Source of the DNA: an uncultured Bacilli bacterium
Lineage (GTDB): Bacteria > Bacillota_I > Bacilli_A > RF39 > UBA660
Assembly (NCBI GenBank): GCA_947628245.1
Contig: CANQZH010000086.1
Span: forward strand, 1-5,247
Direction of reading: 5' to 3'
Length of the DNA: 5,247 nucleotides
The position numbers and the translations under genes are program-made. Shown here piece after piece: positions 1-5,247 of this stretch. The notes beneath the pieces were generated by a model, which saw only the letters and a program-made list of their open reading frames with translations, did no database searches and was not told where the DNA came from. Each line of letters starts with the position of its first letter. Positions within the stretch are counted from its first letter, which is position 1.

Positions 1-5
1 ATCAA

Positions 6-27
6 AAATTACAAAGCCCCGTAATTT
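6..27. repeat. AT-rich inverted repeat downstream of the terminator
   Basis: AAATTAC (6-12) and GTAATTT (21-27) form a perfect 7-bp inverted repeat around AAAGCCCC. On the minus strand a short T-run (8-4) follows, partly inside the stem, so it could be a weak backup terminator. It is close to the window edge and its role cannot be decided here. Confidence 0.35.
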
Positions 28-33
28 CAAGTA

Positions 34-65
34 AAAAACAAAAATGAGCCAGCTTTCGCTGACTC
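34..65 (-). terminator. Intrinsic terminator with GAAA tetraloop
   Basis: In minus-strand RNA, GAGUCAGC (65-58) pairs with GCUGGCUC (53-46) around a GAAA tetraloop (57-54). This gives 8 bp including one U-G wobble, followed by AUUUUUGUUUUUU (45-33). The wobble position would be a C-A mismatch on the plus strand and the T-run lies only on this side, so the minus orientation is clear. It ends the candidate small RNA and any read-through from recG. Confidence 0.87.
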
Positions 66-138
66 TTCAGGGGGTTTGTTGATTCACTCTCATATAAAGG
101 TCGTGATCATGAATCAGCGTAGCGTTTATATCTACGCT
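34..138 (-). ncRNA. Candidate small structured RNA (~105 nt), no known family
   Basis: No protein gene lies here. Seen in sequence: positions 46-138 are about 45% G+C by hand count, far above the surroundings, which is typical of structured RNA in AT-rich genomes. Read on the minus strand, stem 1 pairs AGCGTAG (138-132) with CTACGCT (122-116) around a 9-nt loop. Stem 2 pairs TGATTCA (116-110) with TGAATCA (86-80); U116 can belong to only one stem. A single-stranded ACAAACCCCC stretch (79-70) follows, then a terminator hairpin (65-46) and a T-rich tail. A perfect TTGACA box lies upstream, and with a 17-bp spacer the predicted start falls at or near A138, the first base of stem 1. Inference: an independently transcribed small RNA. 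Alternatives are a structured 3' UTR of the recG transcript, or the leader of a gene left of the window. It does not match the 6S, SRP, tmRNA, RNase P, tracrRNA or riboswitch patterns I know. Confidence 0.5.
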
Positions 139-144
139 ATATAA

Positions 145-173
145 AGATTAATATATTATGAAGATTTTGTCAA
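145..173 (-). promoter_or_regulatory. Promoter for the candidate small RNA, overlapping the recG stop
   Basis: On the minus strand a perfect -35 box TTGACA (173-168) is followed after 17 bp by TAATCT (150-145), which keeps the most conserved -10 bases (first T, A and last T). Start of transcription is predicted near 138. The recG stop codon TGA (172-170) lies inside the -35 box. The spacer is AT-rich, so other -10 choices exist, and the -10 match is only 3 of 6. Confidence 0.45.
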
Positions 174-2155
174 TTATTAAATTTTAATTCTTCGATAATT
201 TTTACATAACTTGTCATATTTAAATATTCATCCATATTAATCCACTCTTTTACATCAGATAATGCTTTTAATAAGACATCATAATTTTTCCTTATATCAG
301 CAATTTTGAAGGTCATATCACCACTTTGTTTTTCACCAAATAAATCTCCTTCACCTCTAAATTCAAAATCTTTTTCACTAATGTAAAATCCATCATTGCT
401 CTCTTCTAAAACCTGTAAACGTTTGACATCTTCATTACATATCAAATAACAATAGCTTTGTAAATCATTACGCCCAACTCGACCTCTTAATTGATGTAAA
501 GTAGCCAAACCAAATCTTTCAGCATTAAAGATAATCATCATTGTTGCTAAAGGAACATCTACTCCAACTTCAATAACTGTTGTAGAAATTAAAATTTTTA
601 CATCACCATTTTTAAAACGATTCATTATTTCATCTTTTTCTTTATTTTTTAACTTACCGTGCAATACTTCAATTGGTACTTTACCGTGAAAAGCCCCATC
701 AAATTTTTCTTTTAAATTGATTACGGTTTGTAAAGGCATATCTTCATTTTCCTCAATCATAGGCGCTACAACATAAATTTGATGATTTAATTTTATTTCT
801 TCTAAAACTTTATATAAAACATTTTTTAATTCACTTTCTTTTTTTACATAAGTAATAACTTCTTTACGACCACTTGGTTTTTCTTTAATAATTGAAGTAT
901 CCATATCACCGTAAATTGTCAAAGCATAAGTTCTAGGAATTGGGGTTGCACTCATAAATAAAACATCAGGCTTAACTCCTTTTTCTTGTAAAATATTTCT
1001 TTGATTAACCCCAAAACGATGTTGTTCATCTGTTATAACAAAACCTAAATTAGGAAATAATAATTTTTCATTTAGGATCGCGTGGGTACCAATTAGAACA
1101 TCTACTTTTCTATTACCAACTTTTTCCATAATTTCATTTTTATTTTTCTTACTCATACTACCAATTAAAAGTTCAACATTAATATTATATTTTGCTAAAA
1201 GTTTTTTAATAGAATTATAATGTTGAGTGGCAAGTATTTCAGTAGGAGCCATAAAAGCGCTTTGATATCCAGCTATAAAATTAGCATAAATTAAGACTGT
1301 AGCAACTATAGTTTTTCCACTACCAACATCACCTAATAATAAACGATTCATTCTTTTTTTAGTTGTAAAATCTTCTAAACCATCTTCAATACTTTTTAAC
1401 TGATCATTAGTCAACTTAAATGGTAACTCTGATATAAATTGTTCAATTAATGATTTATCAATATTTTTAATAATAGTTGCTTCACTTACTTTTATTTTTT
1501 TTAAATATTGAACTTTAAATAAGAATAAAAATAATTCTTCATAAATTAGTCTTTCTCTTGATTTTTCTAGTAAATTTTCATCTACTGGTTTATGGATTAA
1601 ATTAATAGCTTCTTTTTTAGTTAAAAAATGATATTTTTCTAAATATTTTTGAGGTATATAGTCTTCAATTTTATCATTTTCTTTTAGACCTTCATTAATA
1701 ATTTTTTCTAAAACAACATTTTTTAAATTTTTAATACTATGATATATTGGAATTATTCTTTTTTCATTTAACTCGCCAAATCGTATATTATTAGCCGTAA
1801 ATAAATTTTTCTTAACATCATACTTACCAGTTACTATAATATTTTGACCAATTTTTAAATTAGGTTTTAAATAAGCTCGATTATATATAACTAAAGAAAC
1901 TATTTTGCCATTAGTTTCAACTTTCATTCTTAAAACATTTAAATTTTTTTTAATATAGCCTACTTTACTAACTTCTAAAATAGTTGCATTTATAACTACG
2001 GTTTCTAAAGAACTCGTATTATCTAAAATAGTTGGTACTTCAATTTGGTAACGATAAGGATAATAAGTTAATAAATCATTTAAATTATAAATATTAGCTT
2101 GATATAAAGCCTCTATTGTTTTACTGCCTACTCCTTTTAAATTCTGTAAATTCAT
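170..2155 (-). CDS. recG: ATP-dependent DNA helicase RecG
   Basis: RecG is a monomeric superfamily 2 double-stranded DNA translocase that regresses stalled replication forks, remodels D-loops and R-loops, and branch-migrates Holliday junctions in the cytoplasm. It has 661 residues, slightly short of the B. subtilis and E. coli proteins (about 680-690). Seen: a helix-hairpin-helix-like start (LKGVGSKTIEAL), the OB-fold wedge domain over roughly residues 50-130, Q-motif region LPFKLTNDQ (244-252), Walker A GDVGSGKT (275-282), motif Ia APTEILA, DEQH box (376-379), SATPIPRT (402-409), motif V region ISTTVIEVGVD (523-533), motif VI QLRGRVGR (555-562), and the RecG-specific tail FEFRGEGDLFGEKQSG (597-612). 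All key motifs are intact. The ATG start is supported by GAGG 8 nt upstream. It lies 18 bp after the preceding small gene, probably in one operon. The TGA stop sits inside the promoter-like sequence of the candidate small RNA. Confidence 0.97.
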   Translation of the reverse strand: MNLQNLKGVGSKTIEALYQANIYNLNDLLTYYPYRYQIEVPTILDNTSSLETVVINATILEVSKVGYIKKNLNVLRMKVETNGKIVSLVIYNRAYLKPNLKIGQNIIVTGKYDVKKNLFTANNIRFGELNEKRIIPIYHSIKNLKNVVLEKIINEGLKENDKIEDYIPQKYLEKYHFLTKKEAINLIHKPVDENLLEKSRERLIYEELFLFLFKVQYLKKIKVSEATIIKNIDKSLIEQFISELPFKLTNDQLKSIEDGLEDFTTKKRMNRLLLGDVGSGKTIVATVLIYANFIAGYQSAFMAPTEILATQHYNSIKKLLAKYNINVELLIGSMSKKNKNEIMEKVGNRKVDVLIGTHAILNEKLLFPNLGFVITDEQHRFGVNQRNILQEKGVKPDVLFMSATPIPRTYALTIYGDMDTSIIKEKPSGRKEVITYVKKESELKNVLYKVLEEIKLNHQIYVVAPMIEENEDMPLQTVINLKEKFDGAFHGKVPIEVLHGKLKNKEKDEIMNRFKNGDVKILISTTVIEVGVDVPLATMMIIFNAERFGLATLHQLRGRVGRNDLQSYCYLICNEDVKRLQVLEESNDGFYISEKDFEFRGEGDLFGEKQSGDMTFKIADIRKNYDVLLKALSDVKEWINMDEYLNMTSYVKIIEELKFNN

Positions 2156-2173
2156 ACTATCAACCTCAAATTA

Positions 2174-2578
2174 TTAATTATTATTATGAAGTTCTAATTT
2201 TAAATTTTTCTCATCTTCTAATAAATTATCAAGTAAAATACATTCATCTAAATTAATATTATTTTTTCTTACACACATTATCATTCGACCTTGATTTGCC
2301 ATATAACCAATATAAAAACCTATTTCATCATTTATTGCTAACTTATAAAAATTACCAAAATCACTTATTTCCAAATTGATATGATTATTAAGAGCATATT
2401 CATCTAATTTAGCATATAAAATATATAATTCACTTAAATTTCTAAAATCCTTATCAGATATTTCACTATTTTTATAAACCCATCTATCATCAGTAAATGC
2501 CCTATTTTTAATAGAGAATTCGCTAAGCCATTTCACATAATTTAACAACCACTTTTTATCATAAAAACCATAACTCAT
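2174..2578 (-). CDS. Conserved-looking hypothetical protein, first gene of the recG operon
   Basis: I do not recognise this 134-residue protein. It has no signal peptide, no membrane segment and no cysteine pair suggesting metal binding; there are two cysteines in the C-terminal third. The N-terminal half is aromatic-rich and probably helical (KKWLLNYVKWLSEF, then LSELYILYAKLDEYAL). The middle reads as beta strands (FYKLAINDEIGFYIGYM, then GRMIMCVRK), followed by an acidic helix and an asparagine-rich end. This suggests a small soluble alpha+beta protein. The ATG is preceded by a perfect AGGAGG (2595-2590) with an 11-nt spacer, and a TATAAT promoter lies just upstream, so it is very likely a real expressed gene. 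recG starts 18 bp downstream, so the two are probably co-transcribed. That is only weak evidence for a role in DNA metabolism. Confidence 0.82.
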   Translation of the reverse strand: MSYGFYDKKWLLNYVKWLSEFSIKNRAFTDDRWVYKNSEISDKDFRNLSELYILYAKLDEYALNNHINLEISDFGNFYKLAINDEIGFYIGYMANQGRMIMCVRKNNINLDECILLDNLLEDEKNLKLELHNNN

Positions 2579-2605
2579 AATTATTTTTTCCTCCTAAACA
2601 TCCTT

Positions 2606-2635
2606 ATTATATCGCATTTAAAAAGGAAAAGACAA
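2606..2635 (-). promoter_or_regulatory. Promoter of the hypothetical-recG operon
   Basis: On the minus strand TTGTCT (2635-2630) and a perfect TATAAT (2611-2606) are separated by 18 bp, with transcription expected to start near 2598. The Shine-Dalgarno AGGAGG follows at 2595-2590, so the leader would be very short (about 20 nt). This is the best -10 box in the short gap before the gene. Confidence 0.6.
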
Positions 2636-2656
2636 GTACTTAGAAAATTGTTAAAT

Positions 2657-4087
2657 TTATTTTTTATAAGAAATATCTTTTTTACTTGGGCCTTTTAAAC
2701 ATTTGCCATTAATATCAAATTTAGAAGCGTGACAAGGACATTCCCATACTTTTTCAAATTGATTATAAATTAAACTACATTTCATATGAGGACATCGATT
2801 AATAATAGTATGAGAACCAACTTCATCATAAACAGTTGCTAAAGGAAGATTATTCTTACGAGCAAATTTTATATTTTGATACCAAGGTTTATTTTTAAAT
2901 AATTTATTTCCAATAAAACTTTTAGAATTATCATATATATCTTTTAAAGAATTTTTGATGTTTTCTAAATTTATAGTTCGATTAATTGAAAATAACTCTT
3001 CATATTTATTAGATTTGTTTAATATTAAGTCTTTTAATATTTTAGAAGCAATAGTTGCATTAGTCATTCCCCAAGTATTATACCCTGTTGCTAGATATAA
3101 ATTATTTTTTACTTTACTAATATATGGTAAATTATCAATTGTTATTAAGTCATCATTACTCCAAATATAATCAGGATTATCTTTTTTAAAATCAGTCATT
3201 AATTCTTGATAATTATTCTGGCGATTTAAATGATTAGCTATGTTATGAGAATTACTTAAAACAATTTTATAAATATCATTAAAACGATAAGATTTAGTTT
3301 GTTTATCAACTGATATAAATGATTTTTGTTCATTAATATTAGTTTTATATGCCATTATATAAGATTGTTCATTATTTGTTTTAATTGGTAAAAAGGTTGG
3401 AAATAAGAAAAATGGATAATGAGATGCGACTACTACTTTTTTAGCAGTTATAATATTGTTAGGAGTAAAACAGTGATATTTATTTTTAAATTTTTTAATA
3501 TTGATTATTTTAGTTTTTTCATAAATTTTAATTTGTTTTTTACAACAAATTTTTTTTAAAGCATATACATATTTTAGAGGATGAAAAACTAATGTATCCT
3601 CGACATAAATAGAATAAAAATCTTTGCCTGTTATTTCTTTAGGATAAATTCCTAATTTATTTAAAACTTGTTTTTCTTTTTGTAATTCTTTAATTTTTTT
3701 TAAAGTTCCAGCATAAAGATAAGAAGAAGTAATTTCTAAATCACATTCAATATTTTCATTTTTAACTATTTTTTTAATTTCTTCAATAGCTTCTTTTTGG
3801 GATTCTAAATATAATTTACTAGCATTCAAATTTTTATTTTTAGCTATTTTAGAATAAACTATACCTTGTAAATAAGTTAATTTACCTGTCGTTTTAGAAG
3901 TAACGCCCTTACCAACTAAATTAGCATCAACAACACATATATCTAAATTTTCATTCCTAAGTTGATAAGCTAAAGACATTCCAGTAATACCAGCTCCAAT
4001 AATTAAAATATCAGTAGTTAAATTTTTATTTAAAGTATTAATTGGTGAATTATCTTTATATTCTAACCAAATACTATTTTTTTTCAT
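2657..4087 (-). CDS. YhfW-like FAD-dependent oxidoreductase with C-terminal Rieske [2Fe-2S] domain
   Basis: This 476-residue protein joins two redox modules. Residues about 25-360 form a DAO-type FAD domain: Rossmann strand and GAGITG (31-36), an acidic ribose-binding D54, the SKTTGKLT segment (64-71) typical of the YhfW group, and a C-terminal FAD loop around TGYNTWGMTNA (334-344). Residues about 400-476 form a Rieske domain with C432-P-H434, 15 residues, then C450-P-C-H453: two Cys and two His for a [2Fe-2S] cluster. C437 and C452 sit where bc1-type Rieske proteins carry their disulfide. Known family: B. subtilis YhfW has this layout, but its substrate is not established. Inferred: electrons pass between FAD and the cluster in a soluble cytoplasmic amine, amino-acid or related oxidoreductase; no signal peptide or membrane segment is seen. 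The ATG follows AGGTGAT with a 7-nt spacer. It appears monocistronic: the next gene downstream has its own promoter. Confidence 0.93.
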   Translation of the reverse strand: MKKNSIWLEYKDNSPINTLNKNLTTDILIIGAGITGMSLAYQLRNENLDICVVDANLVGKGVTSKTTGKLTYLQGIVYSKIAKNKNLNASKLYLESQKEAIEEIKKIVKNENIECDLEITSSYLYAGTLKKIKELQKEKQVLNKLGIYPKEITGKDFYSIYVEDTLVFHPLKYVYALKKICCKKQIKIYEKTKIINIKKFKNKYHCFTPNNIITAKKVVVASHYPFFLFPTFLPIKTNNEQSYIMAYKTNINEQKSFISVDKQTKSYRFNDIYKIVLSNSHNIANHLNRQNNYQELMTDFKKDNPDYIWSNDDLITIDNLPYISKVKNNLYLATGYNTWGMTNATIASKILKDLILNKSNKYEELFSINRTINLENIKNSLKDIYDNSKSFIGNKLFKNKPWYQNIKFARKNNLPLATVYDEVGSHTIINRCPHMKCSLIYNQFEKVWECPCHASKFDINGKCLKGPSKKDISYKK

Positions 4088-4105
4088 AACAAATCACCTA
4101 ATATT

Positions 4106-4135
4106 AGTATAGAAAAATATTAAAAAACTAAACAA
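4106..4135 (-). promoter_or_regulatory. Probable promoter of the FAD-Rieske oxidoreductase gene
   Basis: On the minus strand TTGTTT (4135-4130) and TATACT (4111-4106) are separated by 18 bp. Transcription would start near 4099, leaving only a very short leader that includes the AGGTGAT ribosome site. The region is extremely AT-rich, so chance matches are possible. Confidence 0.4.
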
Positions 4136-4151
4136 AAATATTAATTTTTTC

Positions 4152-4180
4152 TTGCATTTAGGCAATTGTTTTGATAGAAT
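4152..4180 (+). promoter_or_regulatory. Promoter of tRNA-Gly
   Basis: TTGCAT (4152-4157) and TAGAAT (4175-4180) are separated by 17 bp. The -10 box carries an extended TGA element (4172-4174). Start of transcription is expected about 10 nt before the mature tRNA 5' end at 4198. Confidence 0.7.
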
Positions 4181-4197
4181 GAAATGGTAAATCAAAT

Positions 4198-4271
4198 GCA
4201 GATGTAGTTCAATGGTAGAACTATAGCCTTCCAAGCTATTAACGTGGGTTCGATTCCCATCATCTGCTCCA
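4198..4271 (+). tRNA. tRNA-Gly, anticodon TCC
   Basis: A complete cloverleaf can be drawn. The acceptor stem pairs GCAGATG (4198-4204) with CATCTGC (4261-4267). The D-arm is GTTC/GAAC with an AATGGTA loop, and the anticodon stem is ATAGC/GCTAT with loop CTTCCAA, giving anticodon TCC (4230-4232). The T-arm is GTGGG/CCCAT with loop TTCGATT. Discriminator base U (4268) is the usual glycine identity base in bacteria, and the 3' CCA (4269-4271) is encoded. It has its own promoter. Its 3' end faces a tyrosine recombinase gene 13 bp away, so it is also the likely integration target of a mobile element, whose insertion left the tRNA intact. Confidence 0.98.
4244..4271. other. Putative attachment site (attL/attR core) in the tRNA-Gly 3' end
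   Basis: Inference from position: tyrosine recombinases commonly recombine at the T-arm and acceptor 3' part of a tRNA gene, and the integrase gene here abuts this tRNA. The true core would be repeated at the far end of the element, beyond the right edge. No second copy is present in this window, so the boundaries given are only the T-arm to CCA segment. Confidence 0.35.
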
Positions 4272-4282
4272 ATTTTTAATGG

Positions 4283-4310
4283 TATTAAAACGGTAATAAC
4301 CGTTTTAATA
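4283..4310. terminator. Bidirectional terminator between tRNA-Gly and the integrase gene
   Basis: A perfect 12-bp inverted repeat (4283-4294 with 4299-4310) surrounds the tetraloop AATA. Its core ACGGT/ACCGT is flanked by AAAA and TTTT, giving the symmetrical A-stem-T shape of a terminator that works both ways. It lies between convergent genes and overlaps the integrase stop codon (4287-4285). The T-run is short (4 nt, then AATA), so efficiency may be modest. Confidence 0.65.
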
Positions 4311-5247
4311 TAGATTTAAACTTATATTTCAATGTGGTGAAACAGTTAAATCTTAGAGAATTGAGTATTTTAAATACTCTTTTTTCTTGTGTTAAATCAG
4401 TATGACTATATATATCAAGTGTAACACTTGTTTTACTATGACCAAGACGTCTTGAAACTTCATTAATCATAATTCCATTTTTAATTAATAGTGTTGCATG
4501 ACTATGTCTAAATTGATGTAATGTAATTTCCCTTAATTTTGCCTTTTCACAGGCTTTTTTCTTACGTCGGTTAATTGTAGTAGGTGATAAAGGTTTAGTG
4601 CCACCAAAGATAAATAAATCATCATTATAGGGAATATAAAGCCTTTTTAGTTTTAATAAATCTTTTTCTAATACTTTATCTAGTTTTACATCACGTTTAG
4701 AAGTGACACTTTTAGGTGTACCAATATTACGTTTGCCATGACTACTAATTGTTTTATTAATGCTTATATAACCATTATGCAAGTCTTTAAATTGAAGAGC
4801 CATTGCTTCACCAGGACGTAAACCTGTAAAAAATAATAGATTAAAAAATTGTTTATAGATTTCATCATCAACACATTTAATAAAACTTTTAAATTCTTTT
4901 AAAGTGTAAAAATCATATTTATTAGTTTCATACTTTGTTTTAAAACAACCTACATTACTAATTATAGTTTTATCAAAATTATAAAATGTTTTACAATATT
5001 CAAAAAAACCACTTAAAATATAATATAAAGATTTATTTTGATTATTAGAATAATTAAAAGATAAAATATAATCTTTCCACTCTAAAATGTTTTTACTTGT
5101 AATATCTTCTAAATATTTATCTTTAAAATAAGGCAAAACATACAAATCAAACTTATATTTCAATGTGGTGAAACTTTGCTCTTTTTGATGTTGCCTAGCA
5201 TAAACAATATAGTCATCATAAACATCAAGAAATAGATGTTTTTTAGA
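4285..5247 (-). CDS. Tyrosine recombinase / integrase, N-terminus beyond the window
   Basis: A site-specific recombinase that integrates and excises a mobile element by a covalent 3'-phosphotyrosine intermediate. Only the C-terminal 320 codons are visible. The frame stays open to the right edge, and residues before the TTG at 5163-5161 (for example LFLDVYDDYIVYARQHQ) are already part of the SAM-like core-binding domain, so that TTG is not the start. The missing part should be the arm-binding N-terminal domain. Counting from the first visible codon, the catalytic set is complete: R144 in TGLRPGEA, probable K179 in TPKSVTSK, H244 and R247 in HQFRH, H270 in LGHSK, and nucleophile Y280 in DIYSH. 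After Y280 the usual short helix is followed by an extra tail containing FTTLKYKF, duplicated from residues 26-33. The gene points at the tRNA-Gly 3' end, indicating an integrative element extending rightwards. Phage versus ICE cannot be decided here. Confidence 0.95.
   Translation of the reverse strand, partial: SKKHLFLDVYDDYIVYARQHQKEQSFTTLKYKFDLYVLPYFKDKYLEDITSKNILEWKDYILSFNYSNNQNKSLYYILSGFFEYCKTFYNFDKTIISNVGCFKTKYETNKYDFYTLKEFKSFIKCVDDEIYKQFFNLLFFTGLRPGEAMALQFKDLHNGYISINKTISSHGKRNIGTPKSVTSKRDVKLDKVLEKDLLKLKRLYIPYNDDLFIFGGTKPLSPTTINRRKKKACEKAKLREITLHQFRHSHATLLIKNGIMINEVSRRLGHSKTSVTLDIYSHTDLTQEKRVFKILNSLRFNCFTTLKYKFKSILKRLLPF
4318..4343. repeat. 26-bp direct repeat, copy 1 (integrase 3' end)
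   Basis: Identical to 5149-5174. It begins AAACTTATATTTCAATG on the plus strand. On the minus strand it encodes FTTLKYKF in the C-terminal tail of the integrase. It contains a small inverted repeat, TTTCA (4327-4331) and TGAAA (4338-4342), around a 6-bp centre. The flanks on both sides do not match those of copy 2. Confidence 0.95.
5149..5174. repeat. 26-bp direct repeat, copy 2 (integrase core-binding domain)
   Basis: Exact match to 4318-4343 at a distance of 831 bp (277 codons), so both copies are read in the same frame as FTTLKYKF. Here the residues fit the native core-binding domain (a T..Y pattern leading to the VLPYFKDKYLEDIT segment), so this copy is probably the original and copy 1 the duplicate. 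Confidence 0.95.

Noticed and set aside
104..131. ATAAACGC followed by CTGAT on the minus strand, loosely like a fluoride riboswitch
   Set aside because: The conserved 5' GATGG segment and the required pseudoknot partner are missing upstream.
99..138. CAGCGTAG on the plus strand, like part of the TPP riboswitch
   Set aside because: The CTGAGA motif and the other conserved helices of the TPP element are absent, and the terminator and promoter point to the minus strand.
1..169. Possible CRISPR repeat, tracrRNA or transposon end
   Set aside because: There is no repeated unit with spacers, no cas or transposase gene, and no terminal inverted repeat with target duplication in the window.
170..172. 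TGA at the end of recG as a tryptophan codon (Mycoplasma code)
   Set aside because: The tryptophans checked in these proteins use TGG, and read-through would add only seven residues, so the standard code is the simpler reading.
2636..2656. AAGTACTT palindrome after the FAD-Rieske gene as a terminator
   Set aside because: It has no loop, no GC core and no T-tract in the right place. No convincing terminator is visible between this gene and the next promoter.
2955..3170. A 71-residue open frame on the plus strand
   Set aside because: It lies wholly inside the FAD-Rieske gene on the opposite strand and resembles no protein I know; it is a shadow of the AT-rich codons there.
3550..3557. Run of eight T (A8 on the coding strand) in the FAD-Rieske gene as a phase-variation tract
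   Set aside because: It encodes lysine codons in an AT-rich gene whose frame is intact. Such runs are expected at this base composition, and nothing else suggests switching.

Overview
The window is very AT-rich (by eye under 30% G+C). Every tryptophan codon checked is TGG and recG ends in TGA, so the genetic code is standard (table 11). Gram-positive Shine-Dalgarno sequences, a CCA-encoding tRNA-Gly and a short RecG point to a low-GC Firmicute or relative, for example Erysipelotrichales or an uncultured gut Bacilli lineage. The species cannot be named from this sequence.

Layout, left to right. Positions 1-169 hold no protein gene but an unusually GC-rich, structured intergenic segment. On the minus strand it reads as a compact transcription unit: a perfect TTGACA -35 box overlapping the recG stop codon, a -10-like box, about 100 nt of stem-forming sequence, then a strong intrinsic terminator with a GNRA tetraloop. 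I interpret it as a candidate small RNA that matches no family I know. To its right, a promoter at about 2606-2635 reads leftwards into a 134-residue protein of unknown function and then recG, 18 bp downstream (replication fork and recombination repair helicase). Next, also on the minus strand and with its own likely promoter, is a two-domain redox enzyme of the B. subtilis YhfW type: an FAD-dependent DAO-fold oxidoreductase with a C-terminal Rieske [2Fe-2S] domain.

A divergent 110-bp intergenic region separates that gene from a plus-strand tRNA-Gly(TCC) with a good promoter. Facing the 3' end of the tRNA, only 13 bp away, is the 3' end of a tyrosine recombinase gene that runs off the right edge of the window. 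This is the usual geometry of an integrative element (prophage, ICE or genomic island) inserted at a tRNA 3' end, so the host chromosome probably ends near 4271 and mobile DNA begins there. A symmetrical hairpin overlapping the integrase stop codon probably terminates both convergent transcripts.

The two most unusual signals are the candidate small RNA at the left edge and a perfect 26-bp in-frame direct repeat inside the integrase gene. The repeat encodes the same eight residues in the core-binding domain and again in a C-terminal tail that lies beyond the catalytic domain.
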